A stretch of DNA of 64,000 bases from Coenobita brevimanus. Its lineage: Eukaryota > Arthropoda > Malacostraca > Decapoda > Coenobitidae. The stretch is from assembly GCA_032717465.1 (NCBI GenBank), contig CM064732.1, positions 22,238,812 to 22,302,811 of the forward strand. Reading direction: 5' to 3'. The notes beneath the pieces were generated by a model. The model saw only the letters and a list, made by a program, of their open reading frames with translations. It was not told the origin of the DNA and did no database searches. The position numbers and the translations under genes are program-made. Shown piece after piece: positions 1 to 10,830 of this stretch; position 1 is the stretch's first letter; each line of letters starts with the position of its first letter.

Positions 1-948
1 TGTGGGCGGTTGAGGTAACGACATTCCTCAGTGGTGTGAGTCGTGCTTGATTTGTGGTATTTGCAGTGTGGACGACGGGAGTGGGAAGGTGTACGCTGTC
101 TGGTTTGGGAGTGAGGACGTCTGTATGTACGGTCGCAACTGGATGCTCGATGTCCAGAATGACCACAGTACCAGCAAAGAATCGAAGATTGTCTGTTCCG
201 TCGGGCGCTAGATTGATCACGACCTGCGGTAGGAGAGTGATGTGTGGCAGGTCTGCCACGTGTGGTGGGTCGGGAGCGAGATTGGTCTGGGGTAGTGGAG
301 ATGTGACAGACTGAGGAGGCCAAGGGTTGGGTGGTGCCCTGACGCATGTAGTTCGAACCTGTTCTTTCATGAATGGCTTTAGTGACCTGAATAATTTTAT
401 CTCCTGGATTGAAACCGATTTCCAAGGCTAGCTCTCGCTGTTTAGGAGTAAGCCAGTGAAGGAATCTCAGGTAACCAATTAAGTCAGCAAATTTGGTGAG
501 TGAAAGCATTGGAACGCCATTCTTGTCTTCTAACCATTTTGTGCCTACCAGTAATTGGAGCATCTCGCTACTAGCTGCCTTCATGGCAGTGGCAGCTTCG
601 CGGAGCTTGGCATATTGCGCTGGGACGCGCAAGTCCTCATCTAGTTGGTTTAGGAGAACAATGAATCCCATGAGAGAAGCGGTATTTGAATGCTGGCAAC
701 AAAGGCAGATGAGTTCCATACGAAAATCAGCAAAGGTACGAATGCTATCGAAATGTCCTGCACGGATCGCGGATCCGATGTCTGATTTACCGTGATGCAA
801 GCGACCGAGGAGGTAAGCTACTTTGAGCGATTCCTCGGTAATTTGTCTATTATTTATTTCGGTTTCGACTTCTCTGAGGAAATCATAGACAGACCAAGTT
901 GGGTCCTGGCCGGTAAATTTGGGACGATTGGCATCGTCGAGATAGATA
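1..948 (-). pseudogene. Gypsy-A gag, central and C-terminal part with CCHC zinc knuckle
   Basis: The minus-strand frame is open from 948 to the window edge (about 315 codons) with no stop. The middle part is a helical, capsid-like region with typical Gag spacing (motifs such as WSVYDFLREVE and YLLGRLHHGK). It is followed by an Arg/Ser/Thr-rich linker and a nucleocapsid knuckle CWYCGHSGHRASSC at 135-176 (C-x2-C-x4-H-x4-C). After that comes HCKYHKSSTTHTTEEC, which resembles the second Cys/His motif seen before protease in several gypsy Gag proteins. The role would be RNA packaging into virus-like particles. The reading frame is intact apart from the 3.6-kb insertion, so the element was probably young when it was hit. 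It runs off the left end. Confidence 0.75.
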
Positions 949-1559
949 TGTGGTAGGACTCCATATTATAATTGCAAATCATAATAGATAGATAGATAAA
1001 TAGATAGATAGACAGCCCTCTGCAAGCCTGAGAAAAGGAAATGAGGTTTGCAAGTTACACTGAGGAAAGCTGACGACAGCGGCCAGTAAGGAGATGATGC
1101 AGTTAGCTGTCAGCAGTCCTCTCGTGAACAAAGACCTAGTCCATCCACGAGGAACACACGTGACACACCCCTGCTACACCAGAATTTAGGAAAGAGAGCT
1201 CAGACGGAGGTTAGCCACAGAACAGGCAGGAGAGGAGGAGACAAGCCTTAGAGGAGACAGGTCACGGGGAGAAGGGCTTGGCAATTTGAGAGAGAGAGAC
1301 AGATAGCGAGACAGGGAGGTAGCTACCCGGGACTTATACTTCGTTCCGTGTGAGAGACTTGTTAATATTTCCAAGACAAATAAAAATAGTCCCATACTAT
1401 TCTTTACCTCTCCTGTCACTACATGACAAATGGGAAGCTACTACAAGATATAAAAGCCGCTCGACCACAAGTCTATAATATATATATATATATAACTCAA
1501 CTACAACTCAACCACAAAAGAACCACAAAGTATTTTATGACACAAAGTCATTTATGACA
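949..1559 (+). repeat. Left LTR of N1
   Basis: 611 bases, starting TGTGG and ending TGACA. It contains a (GATA)n-like stretch near its start, a purine-rich middle, an AATAAA at 1379-1384 and a short (TA)n near its end. It matches 3957-4563 almost throughout. Confidence 0.88.
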
Positions 1560-1561
1560 TT

Positions 1562-1578
1562 TGGTGGCAGCGAACGTA
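1562..1578 (+). other. Primer binding site of N1
   Basis: TGGTGGCAGCGAACG follows the left LTR after two T residues. Its first part is nearly the same as the Gypsy-A primer site (TGGTAGCAGCGG), so the two elements may use related tRNAs. This also fixes the orientation of N1 as plus. Confidence 0.6.
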
Positions 1579-3956
1579 TACGAACCTCGTCTACGAATCA
1601 ACATTAAATTCCTACAAAATATCAAGATTGAAAACAAGAATATCTCTCTCTCAACCAACAACACAACCAGGTCCTGACACTTCTCTCCAACCAGCCCCCT
1701 CCGTCTCCCAGATCATCATGCTGATGCAGAGTTCAAGAGATCACACGACGCCTTGCAAGTAGTTTAACAAAATATTGATACAATATTGCAATTTCTACGA
1801 CGAACCAGCGAAACTACGGACATCGTCTCCCAATTAAAAGCAAATTTCTACAAAAACAGGCGATACTCTACAAGATTAGCTTCAGTCTACAGTGAATCCC
1901 TACAAAATACAGCCTACAATGCAAATAGTCTACAAGTCTACAAAACAACTCTATAATCTTCACGTAACTTCAAGCAGCAACAAGAAGAATATAAAACAAA
2001 GCAAGTAAAGAAGAGGAAAAAGGACCACAAATACCTCGAGGAAGAACAACAAAACAAACGAAGAGTGAGACACGACTCATAACCACCAGACCTCACCCTC
2101 CTCTCTCTGCTACATCCACCCAACCCCCAACGCTTACGTAGGAGTGCAGAGGTCAGGACGACGAAGCAAACACCAAGTCCATATTCACAACTCGTCTTAC
2201 TCACCCGTCTTCACTCAAGTTACTCATCGCTACTCATTCACTCACCACAGCTACCAGTGTGGGAAGCCGACGTCACCATGTGCTGAGACGACAACACGTT
2301 AATCAACCAGCGAAGGACAACGCTATCACCACCTGCAACACCACTCACACCATTTCCTCCACGGTAAAAATTAGTGAGTTACACAGTTACTTCATTTATA
2401 CAATACACAGTGATAGACAATAAGCTTCTGCACAAACATATAAAACGTGCTGTATAGTTACAGTTTAAATACACATACTTACTTCAGTTATCTGCATAAC
2501 TCAAACACTAAATAATCACCAACAATAAATATTCTACACTGTATATATTCATTCATTTATTATAACATTTATTTACTACCAACGAGTGTTACCATTTATA
2601 CCTACATAAAATACGTGTTTCATACATACAACTATACATTATTACATCTACAAAGTAATAAAGAAAATATACCATCACAGTTACTCAGTGAGCGATTAAA
2701 AGAACTGTATTAAACATTTATTGATTAAAGCTACCTAGTGGAAACATATAAATTAAGTTAAAAAAAAAAAAATGGCCAACACAAATGCCGTTAGCAAGAG
2801 TGAACATCTTCAACACAATCGTGAAGACAATGACTTCCACACAGTGCTGACACACACATATTACTCACGATAGGTACAGGTGAACAACAAATCAGTGCAT
2901 ATAATTAATACTGTATATAGTGTATATATTTTTTTTATATAAAATAACAAAATATGGGACTATATAATATCATTTTCAGTAATCTCTGTGCAATATAAAC
3001 TAAACTTTAAAAAAAGTATCCCAAGGAAATTAGCCAGTAATTATGCAACCATGAACAACATGGAAAAAGCGTACACAAGCGAAGAAAAACAGACTATAGA
3101 AAATCAATACATACAAAAAAAAAAAAAAAAAAGAAAGAAAGAAAGAAAAGTAAGAAAGAAAAAAGAGAAATAGAGTAAGATCACAAAACAAACAAATGAA
3201 AATAAGTGTAAGTGTTACTACATATGCCAAAATACCACATAAACTACAAACAAAAAAGCAAATTGTTGTCTCCACAAACAAGTGGCATGACACGTCATCA
3301 CTATCATCGACCGCAGCATACGTTAGGACTGCAATTATTACAATTATGTAACTCCATATTATAATTATGTAACGACAAACGATTACATTATGTTACACTT
3401 GCTACAATTATGTAACTACAAACAATATGTACCAATTTATGTAACAGTTGCATTAACAAGATGTAACTTTTATGTAACTTTAACTACAATTATAAGGCCA
3501 AAACACTTATATAAGGCCAACACAATTATGCATTAACACAATATAAGTCATACAATTATAGCACAATTCTGTATTACCAGTATCATCATACAAGTTAGGT
3601 GAAATATTAGACATTACTAAAGTGATAACTCTATGTAATGTATAACCTAGCAGTATTACCATTGCACAATTATATGCGTACGTCTGTTGTACATGCACGT
3701 CTTACAAAGTGTTATACAACAATCATTACATTTATTCAAATATGTATACAACTTGTTTAAAATGTAATATTACTGAATAATCACTATTTACTATGAATAT
3801 TATATGTATACAATATTCATACAATTATGTTACTTTTACAATATTATGTATTTCACTTAATTAGCTTATAAGTTCATTATAATGTGAATATAGTATGTAT
3901 TAATATGTTATGACTATTAAATGTCGATGGTACGCCATTTTTGCGCGGCCGAGCAG
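1579..3956 (+). other. N1 interior, non-coding
   Basis: AT-rich sequence with no frame that resembles a retrotransposon protein. A 33-codon frame begins at 2772 (MANTNAVSKSEH...) and is too short to call. A-rich runs lie at 2761-2771 and 3115-3131. The right third is a run of TATGTAA-like, low-complexity sequence. Confidence 0.6.
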
Positions 3957-4563
3957 TGTGGTAGGACTCCATATTATAATTGCAAATCATAATAGATAGA
4001 TAGATAAATAGATAGATAGACAGCCCTCTGCGAGCCTGGGAAAAGGAAATGAGGTTTGCAAGTTACACTGAGGAAAGCTGACGACAGCGGCCAGTAAGGA
4101 GATGATGCAGTTAGCTGTCAGCAGTCCTCTCGTGAACAAAGACCTAGTCCATCCACGAGGAACACACGTGACACACTCCTGCTACACCAGAATTTAGGAA
4201 AGAGAGCTCAGACGGAGGTTAGCCACAGAACAGGCAGGAGAGGAGGAGACAGGCCTTAGAGGAGACAGGTCACGGGGAGAAGGGCTTGGCAATTTGAGAG
4301 AGAGAGACAGATAGCGAGAAAGGGAGGTAGCTACCCGGGACTTATACTTCGTTCCGTGTGAGAGACTTGTTAATATTTCCAAGACAAATAAAAATAGTCC
4401 CATACTATTCTTTACCTCTCCTGTCACTAAATGACAAATGGGAAGCTACTACAAGATATAAAAGCCGCTCGACCACAAGTCTAAAATATATATATATAAC
4501 TCAACTACAACTCAACCACAAAAGAACTACAAAGTATTTTATGACACAAAATCATTTATGACA
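3957..4563 (+). repeat. Right LTR of N1
   Basis: 607 bases. Same ends as the left LTR, followed directly by the GATA duplication and the continuation of Gypsy-A gag. The size difference comes mainly from a shorter (TA)n near its end. Confidence 0.88.
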
Positions 4564-4950
4564 GATAGACTGTGGAGGGTTGGCCATGGCTGGAAGTGCA
4601 GAAGTGTCGGCAGGAGAGGTGTGGGAGAGAGAGAAGGTAGTGGCAGGTAAGGGCGAGCAAGACGGGGTATGAAGGGAGGCAGGAGAGGGAACGGCAGGGG
4701 AAGGAGTAGAGGAAGAAGAAGGGAGTGTAGAGGCAGGAGTAGAGGAGGAGGTATCTGGATTTACGAGGGTAGGACGGGTAGTAAGTGATTCTGCGGGAAG
4801 TGAAACGGGAGTCTCAGGGACAGGGCAGTGGTACTCCTTGCCACTTCGTAAATGAGTGATTGTGTTAGAGTCGGCAGACGGGGTATGAGCAGGTGATGTT
4901 TCCGGGTCGAGAGGGCTGGTGGTAAGCGGTTGACGTAGAAAGTATGACAT
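4564..4950 (-). pseudogene. Gypsy-A gag, N-terminal part (before the insertion)
   Basis: Minus-strand frame of 129 codons from the ATG at 4950 (MSYFLRQPLTTS...). It is rich in Ser, Thr and Pro with no catalytic motif, as in the disordered N-terminal region of many Gag proteins. The frame runs into the TSD at 4564-4567. Allowing for the 4-base duplication, the same phase continues at 944 on the far side of the inserted element. This is therefore the first part of one gag gene broken by insertion rather than a small gene of its own. The start is the first in-frame ATG after the leader. Confidence 0.7.
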
Positions 4951-5278
4951 TTAATGCGGCAATGGAAGATGAAAGGATGAAGATGGATACGTAGGTGGAA
5001 ATGTATAAATAACAATGAGAGAATGGAATACACTAGGTGTGAAAATGAATGAAGGTGCGGGCATGGATGGTTTAAATAAAAGGCGAAGGATGAGATGGAT
5101 TATAAATAACGTAGGTGAAGATGAAAACGGGGTAATGGAAATGAGATGGAATATTTACAATAACCAATCTGTAGAGAAAATCGAGGATAATCTCTATAGA
5201 AAGGAAAGATATACTATAGTTACACAGTAGAAACGGGAGTGTCGAGATGTATGACGTGCAGGGTGGCTGGGCGTAGCT

Positions 5279-5366
5279 GGGCTGGGGCGGGGCAGGGCGG
5301 GGCGGGACGGGGCGGGGCGGGGCGGGACGGGGCGGGGCGGGGCGGGGCGGGGCGGGGCGGCGGGGT
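5279..5366. repeat. GGGGC-type G-rich tract in the Gypsy-A leader
   Basis: The plus strand carries about 88 bases of near-perfect GGGGC/GGGAC repeats, with strong G-quadruplex potential. In the minus-oriented element transcript the same stretch would be C-rich. It lies between the primer site and the gag start, in AT-rich surroundings. Open frames across it encode only Pro/Arg/Ala runs and are composition artefacts. Confidence 0.85.
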
Positions 5367-5842
5367 AGAGACAGCTGGGCGGAGAGGAGAAGAGACGCTG
5401 CGATGAATCACCGGCAGGGAGTGGCGGTCTTAGGAGGCTCCGTAATGCAGACCAGATGCGGGCGACGTCGGAGGCCGGTGGTGGGTGATGAGGCAGATGT
5501 CGGCGCAAGGCAGGTGTAGAGCTGGTGAGTTGCAAATGCAGAGAATTGTGGTGGGCAGACAGTGATAAGTGGCACCGTGGGGGCAGGAGCTATGATGAGT
5601 CCGGAACAGGTGCTGGGAACAGGTGCAACAGGTGAGTAGGTCGGCGACGGTGACACGTGCGGTCAGGAACAAGGCGTATGGGTGCGGTTGTTTGAGAGGT
5701 GAGCACTGGGGAGAAAAATGGTACACTCAAAAACCACAGCCAAGGTATAGAGGCACGGAGGAGGGGCGAGGCTGGCAGATGCGAGTCGTCGTGTATCTTG
5801 TATCACTAAAAATCCAAGGAGGCGGTCAGAATGTGATGGTTC

Positions 5843-5860
5843 AAAACACCGCTGCTACCA
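5843..5860 (-). other. Primer binding site of Gypsy-A
   Basis: Directly after the LTR end the minus strand reads TTTGGTAGCAGCGGTG, beginning TGG as required to pair with a tRNA 3' CCA end. The first 13 bases differ by one from the matching site of the inserted element at 1560. I cannot assign the tRNA. Confidence 0.55.
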
Positions 5861-5862
5861 AA

Positions 5863-6099
5863 TGTAACTTGCAATACTTTGGTGATAGAAACTCCATGTA
5901 CAAACAGCTAGATAAGGAGTTTATTACAAGCTCACAGTAAAACAGTCTGCCCGTGTCGGCTGTCTGCTAAGAACTGATGCAATAACGTCGTCTTCAGGCG
6001 TGGGAGAGCATGCTGACCTAGCAAATTTAGTGGGGGCATGTATGCATTGGGGGGGGGACATATATACATCGGGGGTAGACATATTGTGGAGGGGGTACA
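5863..6099 (-). repeat. Probable 5' LTR of Gypsy-A
   Basis: On the minus strand it starts TGTACC next to the (TA)n tract and ends GTTACA just before the primer site, giving short imperfect inverted ends (TGTA/TACA). An AATAAA polyadenylation signal lies on the minus strand at 5920-5925. The inner edge is well supported by the primer site; the outer edge is my choice because the second LTR is outside the window. Confidence 0.5.
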
Positions 6100-6131
<32 letters not shown>

Positions 6132-6164
6132 AAACAAGGGATAGAGAGAGAGAGAGAGAGAGAT
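6100..6164. repeat. (TA)n and (GA)n microsatellite beside the Gypsy-A LTR
   Basis: A (TA)n tract is followed by a short (GA)n tract at about 6142-6164. It directly adjoins the outer end of the proposed Gypsy-A LTR. Confidence 0.9.
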
Positions 6165-6995
6165 CATCTGAAAGCGATGATCAGCAAATGATAAGAAGAA
6201 AAGACAGGAAAGAATTGAGAGTAAGTGATGAAGACTTAAAAGATATTATGGAGAGAACGAGGAGCAAAGTCGGAAAAGGAAAGGAGCACAAGAAATAAGT
6301 GAGAGTGGATGGGTATTGGAAATGAATATATCTAGCATTCAAGCAATGACCACGGAGATTATATATTGTGCTTAGTCAGAGTGAAGGTGAGAGTGACAGT
6401 CGGAGAGTAAGTCATAAGGAGTTGGGGTGAGCGGGTGCGAGAGTTAGTGTGGGTGGAACTGAGAGTAAGCATTAGAAAGACGGGAACGGAGACAGACAAA
6501 TAGCTCTAAAGATAGAGACAGAAAGATAGACCCATGGACAAACATGCAGAGAAAGGGCCACAAAGAGATAGCGCACGCAAAAAGTTAATACCTAGAAAAG
6601 GTAGAATAAATAAAATTTTACAAGTGCTCATGGGCCTTTCGGGCCCTTCTCACTTGCTCCTGCGGAGGGCTCTCTCATTTATGTGCTGTTCTAGTGCAAC
6701 GTTGTCACTCGGATATTTTGCCGCTAACCAATTGATCGTGTTATTTGCAGTTTCGGGAATGGAACCCAAGATGTCCGAACGCATGTCCGAAATACGTGTG
6801 GGCAAGAAATTCTACGGAGATCCTATGCCGGGCGCCAGGAGCGGCGTTTTTTTGGTCACAATGTGATCGCTGGTTAAGTAAACAGTAGTCAAAGTTTTTC
6901 AATCGTGACGGGATCAAGTTTTTTCACATCAGCGAATTTTTTTGCAATTTTTGTGCCAATTTTGGTGCGATTTGAATGTGTAGTTTCGGCTGCCC

Positions 6996-7026
<31 letters not shown>

Positions 7027-8128
7027 CCACGCGGCTAGTGCTATAGTATATCAGACAGGAAAGCTGAAGTAAGAATGAATGAACATCGTGAGAGAGCAGT
7101 TGGGAGGAGCAAAGATTTAGAAACAAATGGGACACAAAAGTAGGAGTATAAAGCAGAACAGAAGAGTATTGGAAAGGACCATATCTCGCAGGGGAGATAT
7201 GCTGAGGGTAATAGTTTGTGCTGAATGAAAGGGAAAGTGAGATTCTTCCAGTGCAACGAAGAGGTATCCAAAGACTGGAGGTCTGAAAAAATAAATCCTT
7301 TAAGTGAAACTGAATAAAAGATGGTCAAATTCAATATACGTTCATTTAGACAGACCTGGCTACACTACATTCGAAAGAGTGTAGATCATAGTGAGAGGTA
7401 AATACAGAATGAGGAAAAGATTCTTGCGGTTATCCTGTTACATACATAAAAGGCCGAGAGTACTGGTAATCTCTGCATTAGAGAACTGCAAAAAAAGTGA
7501 GAATGTGTAGCCATACAGGTGATACATGCCCAACAAAATGACGGAGGGATGCAGGCAGATGGTCCAAACGACCTGAACACCTGTGACCATTAAAGTAACG
7601 ATAGTAGTAGGATAAAGATACAATACTATGGCGAACTGAGAGAGTTAAAAGAAGTCAGTCTGGAAAATGAGTTTGAGAAGACAAAGCCTTTAACTTCACC
7701 CTGTTTAATTGGAGTGTATCTGGTGAGTTCCTCACACATGAAAGTCGTACAGTACGAAAACAAGAGACGGGAAGGCTTAAAAAAAAAAAAAAAAAAAAAA
7801 AAATGGAGTCAGCTTAGGGCACACAGCGTCAAAGATGCGTATTTTGTAAACGAGGAAATTTTTACCTTACCGCAAAAGGTCCTGGGACAAATTAATCTAA
7901 AAAGGTATAGAGCAATGGAAAACTTAATTATGTGTTGTTAAATATTTAGGGGCATTCCTGTGGAAGATTTTGGTGGGTGAAAAGAAGAAGGATTTTTTTT
8001 TTTTTTTTAATGTATTTATAACAAGAGAGTTTCGTTTAACGCCGAAAGAGAAATAAAGAAACAGAGCAATAGCCAGAATCTTAGACAAGTAGACAGATAG
8101 ATAGACTGATTGATTAATACGTAGGCGG

Positions 8129-8131
<3 letters not shown>
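6165..8131. other. Unassigned sequence
   Basis: I find no recognisable gene or element. A 110-codon frame at 6534-6866 has no family resemblance; it crosses a polypyrimidine-AG that looks like a splice acceptor near 6750, but nothing else supports an exon. The stretch includes a (CA)n tract at 6998-7027 and an A25 run at about 7779-7803. Confidence 0.5.
6998..7027. repeat. (CA)n microsatellite
   Basis: About 15 CA units. Confidence 0.9.
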
Positions 8132-8162
<31 letters not shown>

Positions 8163-8510
8163 GGGGGGGGGGGAGTGAACAAAAGTGGGAATGTGTGCGA
8201 CTAGGAAGTGCGAGTGACAGTGAGAATGGGAGTGAATGGGAGCGAAAGTGTGCGCTTGAGTGTACAGTAGGTGGGAGTGGGAGAGAGAATGGAGAAAGTG
8301 GGAGTAGTAGTTAGTGTGGAAATAACGAGTGAGAGTGACAGCGAGTGAAAATGACTGCTGATGAGAGCATATGTGGAAATAAGTGGATAATAAGTGGAAG
8401 GAGAGGGGAACTGAAAATCTGAGGAAAAAGGACGGAAAAGCACGAAGAATGAGAACTTATTAGGGCAGGAAATTGGTGGATAATGGGGGTTGAAAAGGGG
8501 CATAAAAACA

Positions 8511-8545
<35 letters not shown>

Positions 8546-8560
8546 CGTATAAGCAGATAA
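8132..8560. repeat. Purine-rich (GA)n and degenerate GAGTG repeat region
   Basis: Two pure (GA)n tracts (about 8132-8161 and 8514-8542) bracket a degenerate purine-rich repeat made of GAGTG/GTGAGA-like units, with a G run near 8163. It looks like an expanded and decayed microsatellite. Antisense open frames here encode Ser/Leu repeats only. Confidence 0.75.
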
Positions 8561-9378
8561 ACAAACAATGGGCAATTCCGTAAAATTATTAAAGATTGAT
8601 TCACCAAGCTAACTTAGTCATAGTTCCTGAAAGTAACTAAATGTTTAAGTTCTGGAAATTTTTGTAAACTTTCATGTTTGTGCTTATAATATTGCCATTA
8701 CTAGGCTATATATTGTAGGCTACAGATGCGATCAGTAATCCATAAATACTATCCAGCAACCGTGCCAAAATATTACGAAGTTTTTATATACCAGCATTAT
8801 TCAGTCGGACTGTGTGTGACGGAATCACTTCTCGGTTGCCTTTAGCGATGGAAGGTGTTGCATGACTAATGTGAAAATAGTATGAAACATACAAAGAAAG
8901 AGGGAAAAAAGGAATAATACACCCTCACTTTGAGAACAAAATGGCAGATATGAATGACAGGGCACAATGCTAGCATCGGATTTTGGGGGAAGTTTTGCCC
9001 GTGATTTTGCATCGTACACTAGTGAAACAAGAAACTGCACTTTAATGTTCGACACAAGCATTCATACACAGTGAATATGGCTTTTTCAAAGACATGCATT
9101 TAAGTAAGAAGCTCAGCGAAACGGATAATTATGCCCCACTACACAAAAGGAGACGTGAAACAAAAACTCATAGCAACCGTATATCATTAGTGCTTGCCCG
9201 CAAAGATCTGGAGGAGAAACTGATTGCCTCTCCATCACAGAATGTCTGCAAATACCATTATATTTGTTTCCATACGTTATTGAGCCTACATCGACCAATT
9301 CTGACCGAAAAAGAAAAAAATGCATATTTTTGTTTGTACCTATTTTCATTAATTTCAACGTGTCGTGTCTCGCGCGAT

Positions 9379-9675
9379 CACCAAAATTTTTCATATTTTT
9401 CTGATAATCCCTGAACTTATTCCGACTTAATGGAAAAAGAATTAGATAGACATTTATTACCATTCTCGCGAAAGAAACGATAAGAACGCACAGACAGACG
9501 TTTTCGTTTCGCGATTTACGACAATTTCGCGACGTCGCGTCGAGCGTGGTAGCCAAATTTCTGTTTGGTATTTTTCTGATACTCCCTGGACTTACCCCGA
9601 CCTAATGCAAAAAGAATTAGGTCGATAACTGTTACCGTTCTCGTGAAAGAATCGGACAAATTCACAGACAGACAC
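9379..9675. repeat. Two diverged tandem copies of a ~170-bp unit
   Basis: The blocks starting near 9379 and near 9551 share TTTTTCTGATA, CCCTG-ACTTA-CCGAC-TAATG, AAAAAGAATTAG, CATTCTCG/CGTTCTCG-GAAAGAA and CACAGACAGACA in the same order. The family is unknown to me. The flanks (8561-9378) hold nothing that I recognise. Confidence 0.6.
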
Positions 9676-9727
9676 ACATACACAGCTTGACTTATATGGA
9701 AACATGGACCTGAGAAGAATTTCCAAA

Positions 9728-10019
9728 ATGTCATGGTTGGCCTGCAATCCTCATGGACCCAGGTTCGAATCCCGGCTGGGGATTCGAATTTCATTGAAAA
9801 AGCGGACTTACTGATCTGTCAGAAGGCCTGCCGACATGTCAAAAAAATACCCCCGCTAATATCAGTACACCAGTCCTGTATGAGACAGCCCAAGCATGTA
9901 TTCAATATGGACGGTGGGTGTTAGCGCCGAAGCGGTAACATGTGGAGGTGTATGGAATGTCGGAGGACTACTGGGCCTTGAGAGCGGGTTGTGAAGCCTA
10001 TGCCCAAAGTCGAACACAT
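9728..10019 (+). mobile_element. SINE-A copy 1 (tRNA-headed), 5'-shortened
   Basis: The head carries a Pol III B box GGTTCGAATCC at about 9762 within a tRNA-like context (CCCAGGTTCGAATCCCGG). The body (AATTTCAT...AAATACCCC...ACACCAGTC-TGTATGAGAC...ATGGACGGTGGGTGTTAG...GGAGGACTACTG...GAACACATA) matches the copy at 44186-44504 along its length. The A-box end is missing or diverged. It ends in a short A run. SINEs are transcribed by Pol III and copied by a partner LINE. Confidence 0.8.
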
Positions 10020-10341
10020 AAAAAAAAAAAATGTTTTCTGTAACGTTCTCGGATACTCCCGGTTTCTAGTTTATATTTTTTAAAACCACCTCCATTTCTT
10101 CTCCTTCTCCAACGAGAAGACACTGTCTCGCCCACTCTATCGAGTGGGAAACACAAAAACTTCCACTGTTGTTATTTCAGTTATTTGTCTGTGGCTCGAG
10201 ATTGAAAAATGATGAAAATATTTAACGTTTTGACTAGTTGCAAAGTTATTTCCCTCACTTCCATGACCTAGTTCACATGTAGTTTTATCTCTACGAAATT
10301 ATTTTGTTCAGCTTGGGAGGGTACCCAGGGGTACAATTTTT

Positions 10342-10467
10342 TTCTTCCATCAGATGATTACAATCGGCTTCGGAGATTTTCCAGTATATGAAATAGTTAA
10401 TGCCGCCATTAACCATTTCATTTTGTGATAAATCTCCAAAGCCGATTTTAATCGTCTGATGGAAGAA
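10342..10467. repeat. Long near-perfect inverted repeat (hairpin)
   Basis: The left arm TTCTTCCATCAGATGATTAC... through GGAGATTT pairs with AAATCTCC...CGTCTGATGGAAGAA on the right. The pairing resumes inside the loop (GAAATAGTTAATG with CATTAACCATTTC). The whole 126 bases can fold as one long stem centred near 10404 with only a few mismatches. It could be a MITE-like fold-back element or a microRNA-like precursor. I see no terminal signature of a known DNA transposon family and no clear target duplication. Confidence 0.75.
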
Positions 10468-10557
10468 ATAACTGGACGAAAAAATGTCATCTGCGTGAAA
10501 TGGTTTGTAAGAACAATGCTAATAGCACCTCAAATAACAAAAATAATAATGATTAAA

Positions 10558-10656
10558 ACAACAACAGCAACAACAACAACAACAACAATAATAATAATAA
10601 TAATAATAACATTGATGATAATATAATAATAATAATAATAATCATTCATTCATTCA
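10558..10656. repeat. (CAA)n/(ATA)n/(CATT)n microsatellite cluster
   Basis: Trinucleotide tracts followed by a short (CATT)n. It lies at the 3' edge of the minus-strand 5S-derived repeat. The interval 10020-10341 before it and the hairpin holds nothing I recognise. Confidence 0.85.
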
Positions 10657-10830
10657 TTCATTGCCAGACGCCATGTATCCCAAATAGGGTGGACAAGGGC
10701 TTAGAGTTAATTGTTTTACAGGGAGGGGCACTAATCCTCCACCAACCCCACTTGACACGTAGGGATGCCAACAGCATCTGGTGTTCCCAGGCGGTCACCC
10801 ATCCAAGTACTAACCAGACCCAACGTTGCT

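Larger units (their letters stand above)
949..4563 (+). mobile_element. N1: complete non-autonomous LTR retrotransposon inserted in Gypsy-A gag
   Basis: Two near-identical direct repeats (949-1559 and 3957-4563, both TGTGGTAGG...TTTATGACA) bound a 2.4-kb interior. A 4-bp duplication GATA (945-948 and 4564-4567) flanks them. A primer-site sequence follows the left LTR at 1560. The interior is AT-rich and carries no gag or pol frame, so the element must have been mobilised in trans. By eye the LTRs differ at roughly 9-10 positions plus a short TA-length change, which suggests a fairly recent insertion. I see no clear polypurine tract before the right LTR. Confidence 0.88.
1..6099 (-). mobile_element. 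Gypsy-A: 5' half of a Ty3/gypsy LTR retrotransposon
   Basis: Read on the minus strand, the region gives a short LTR ending in CA (5863-6099), a primer-site-like sequence immediately after it, a leader of about 900 bases with a C-rich tract, and a gag reading frame from an ATG at 4950. Pol would lie to the left, outside the window. The gag frame is split by a complete LTR element at 949-4563. The right edge of the LTR lies against a (TA)n tract. The Gag CCHC knuckle and the position of the primer site support Ty3/gypsy rather than BEL or copia, but without pol the clade cannot be fixed. Confidence 0.75.

Noticed and set aside
54..795. Plus-strand frames of 86 and 100 codons
   Set aside because: They lie opposite the Gypsy-A gag, which is open over the whole stretch and has a real CCHC knuckle.
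1186..4427. Identical 77-codon minus-strand frames in both N1 LTRs
   Set aside because: The identity is explained by the LTR repeat; purine-rich DNA gives a Ser/Leu frame and nothing resembles a protein family.
5194..5726. Minus-strand Pro/Arg/Ala-rich frames across the GGGGC tract
   Set aside because: Overlapping frames in several phases from one simple repeat; no start context or domain; they lie in the Gypsy-A leader.
6534..6866. 110-codon frame with a splice-acceptor-like sequence nearby
   Set aside because: No homology recognised, no donor site or second exon seen, and codon composition is unremarkable.
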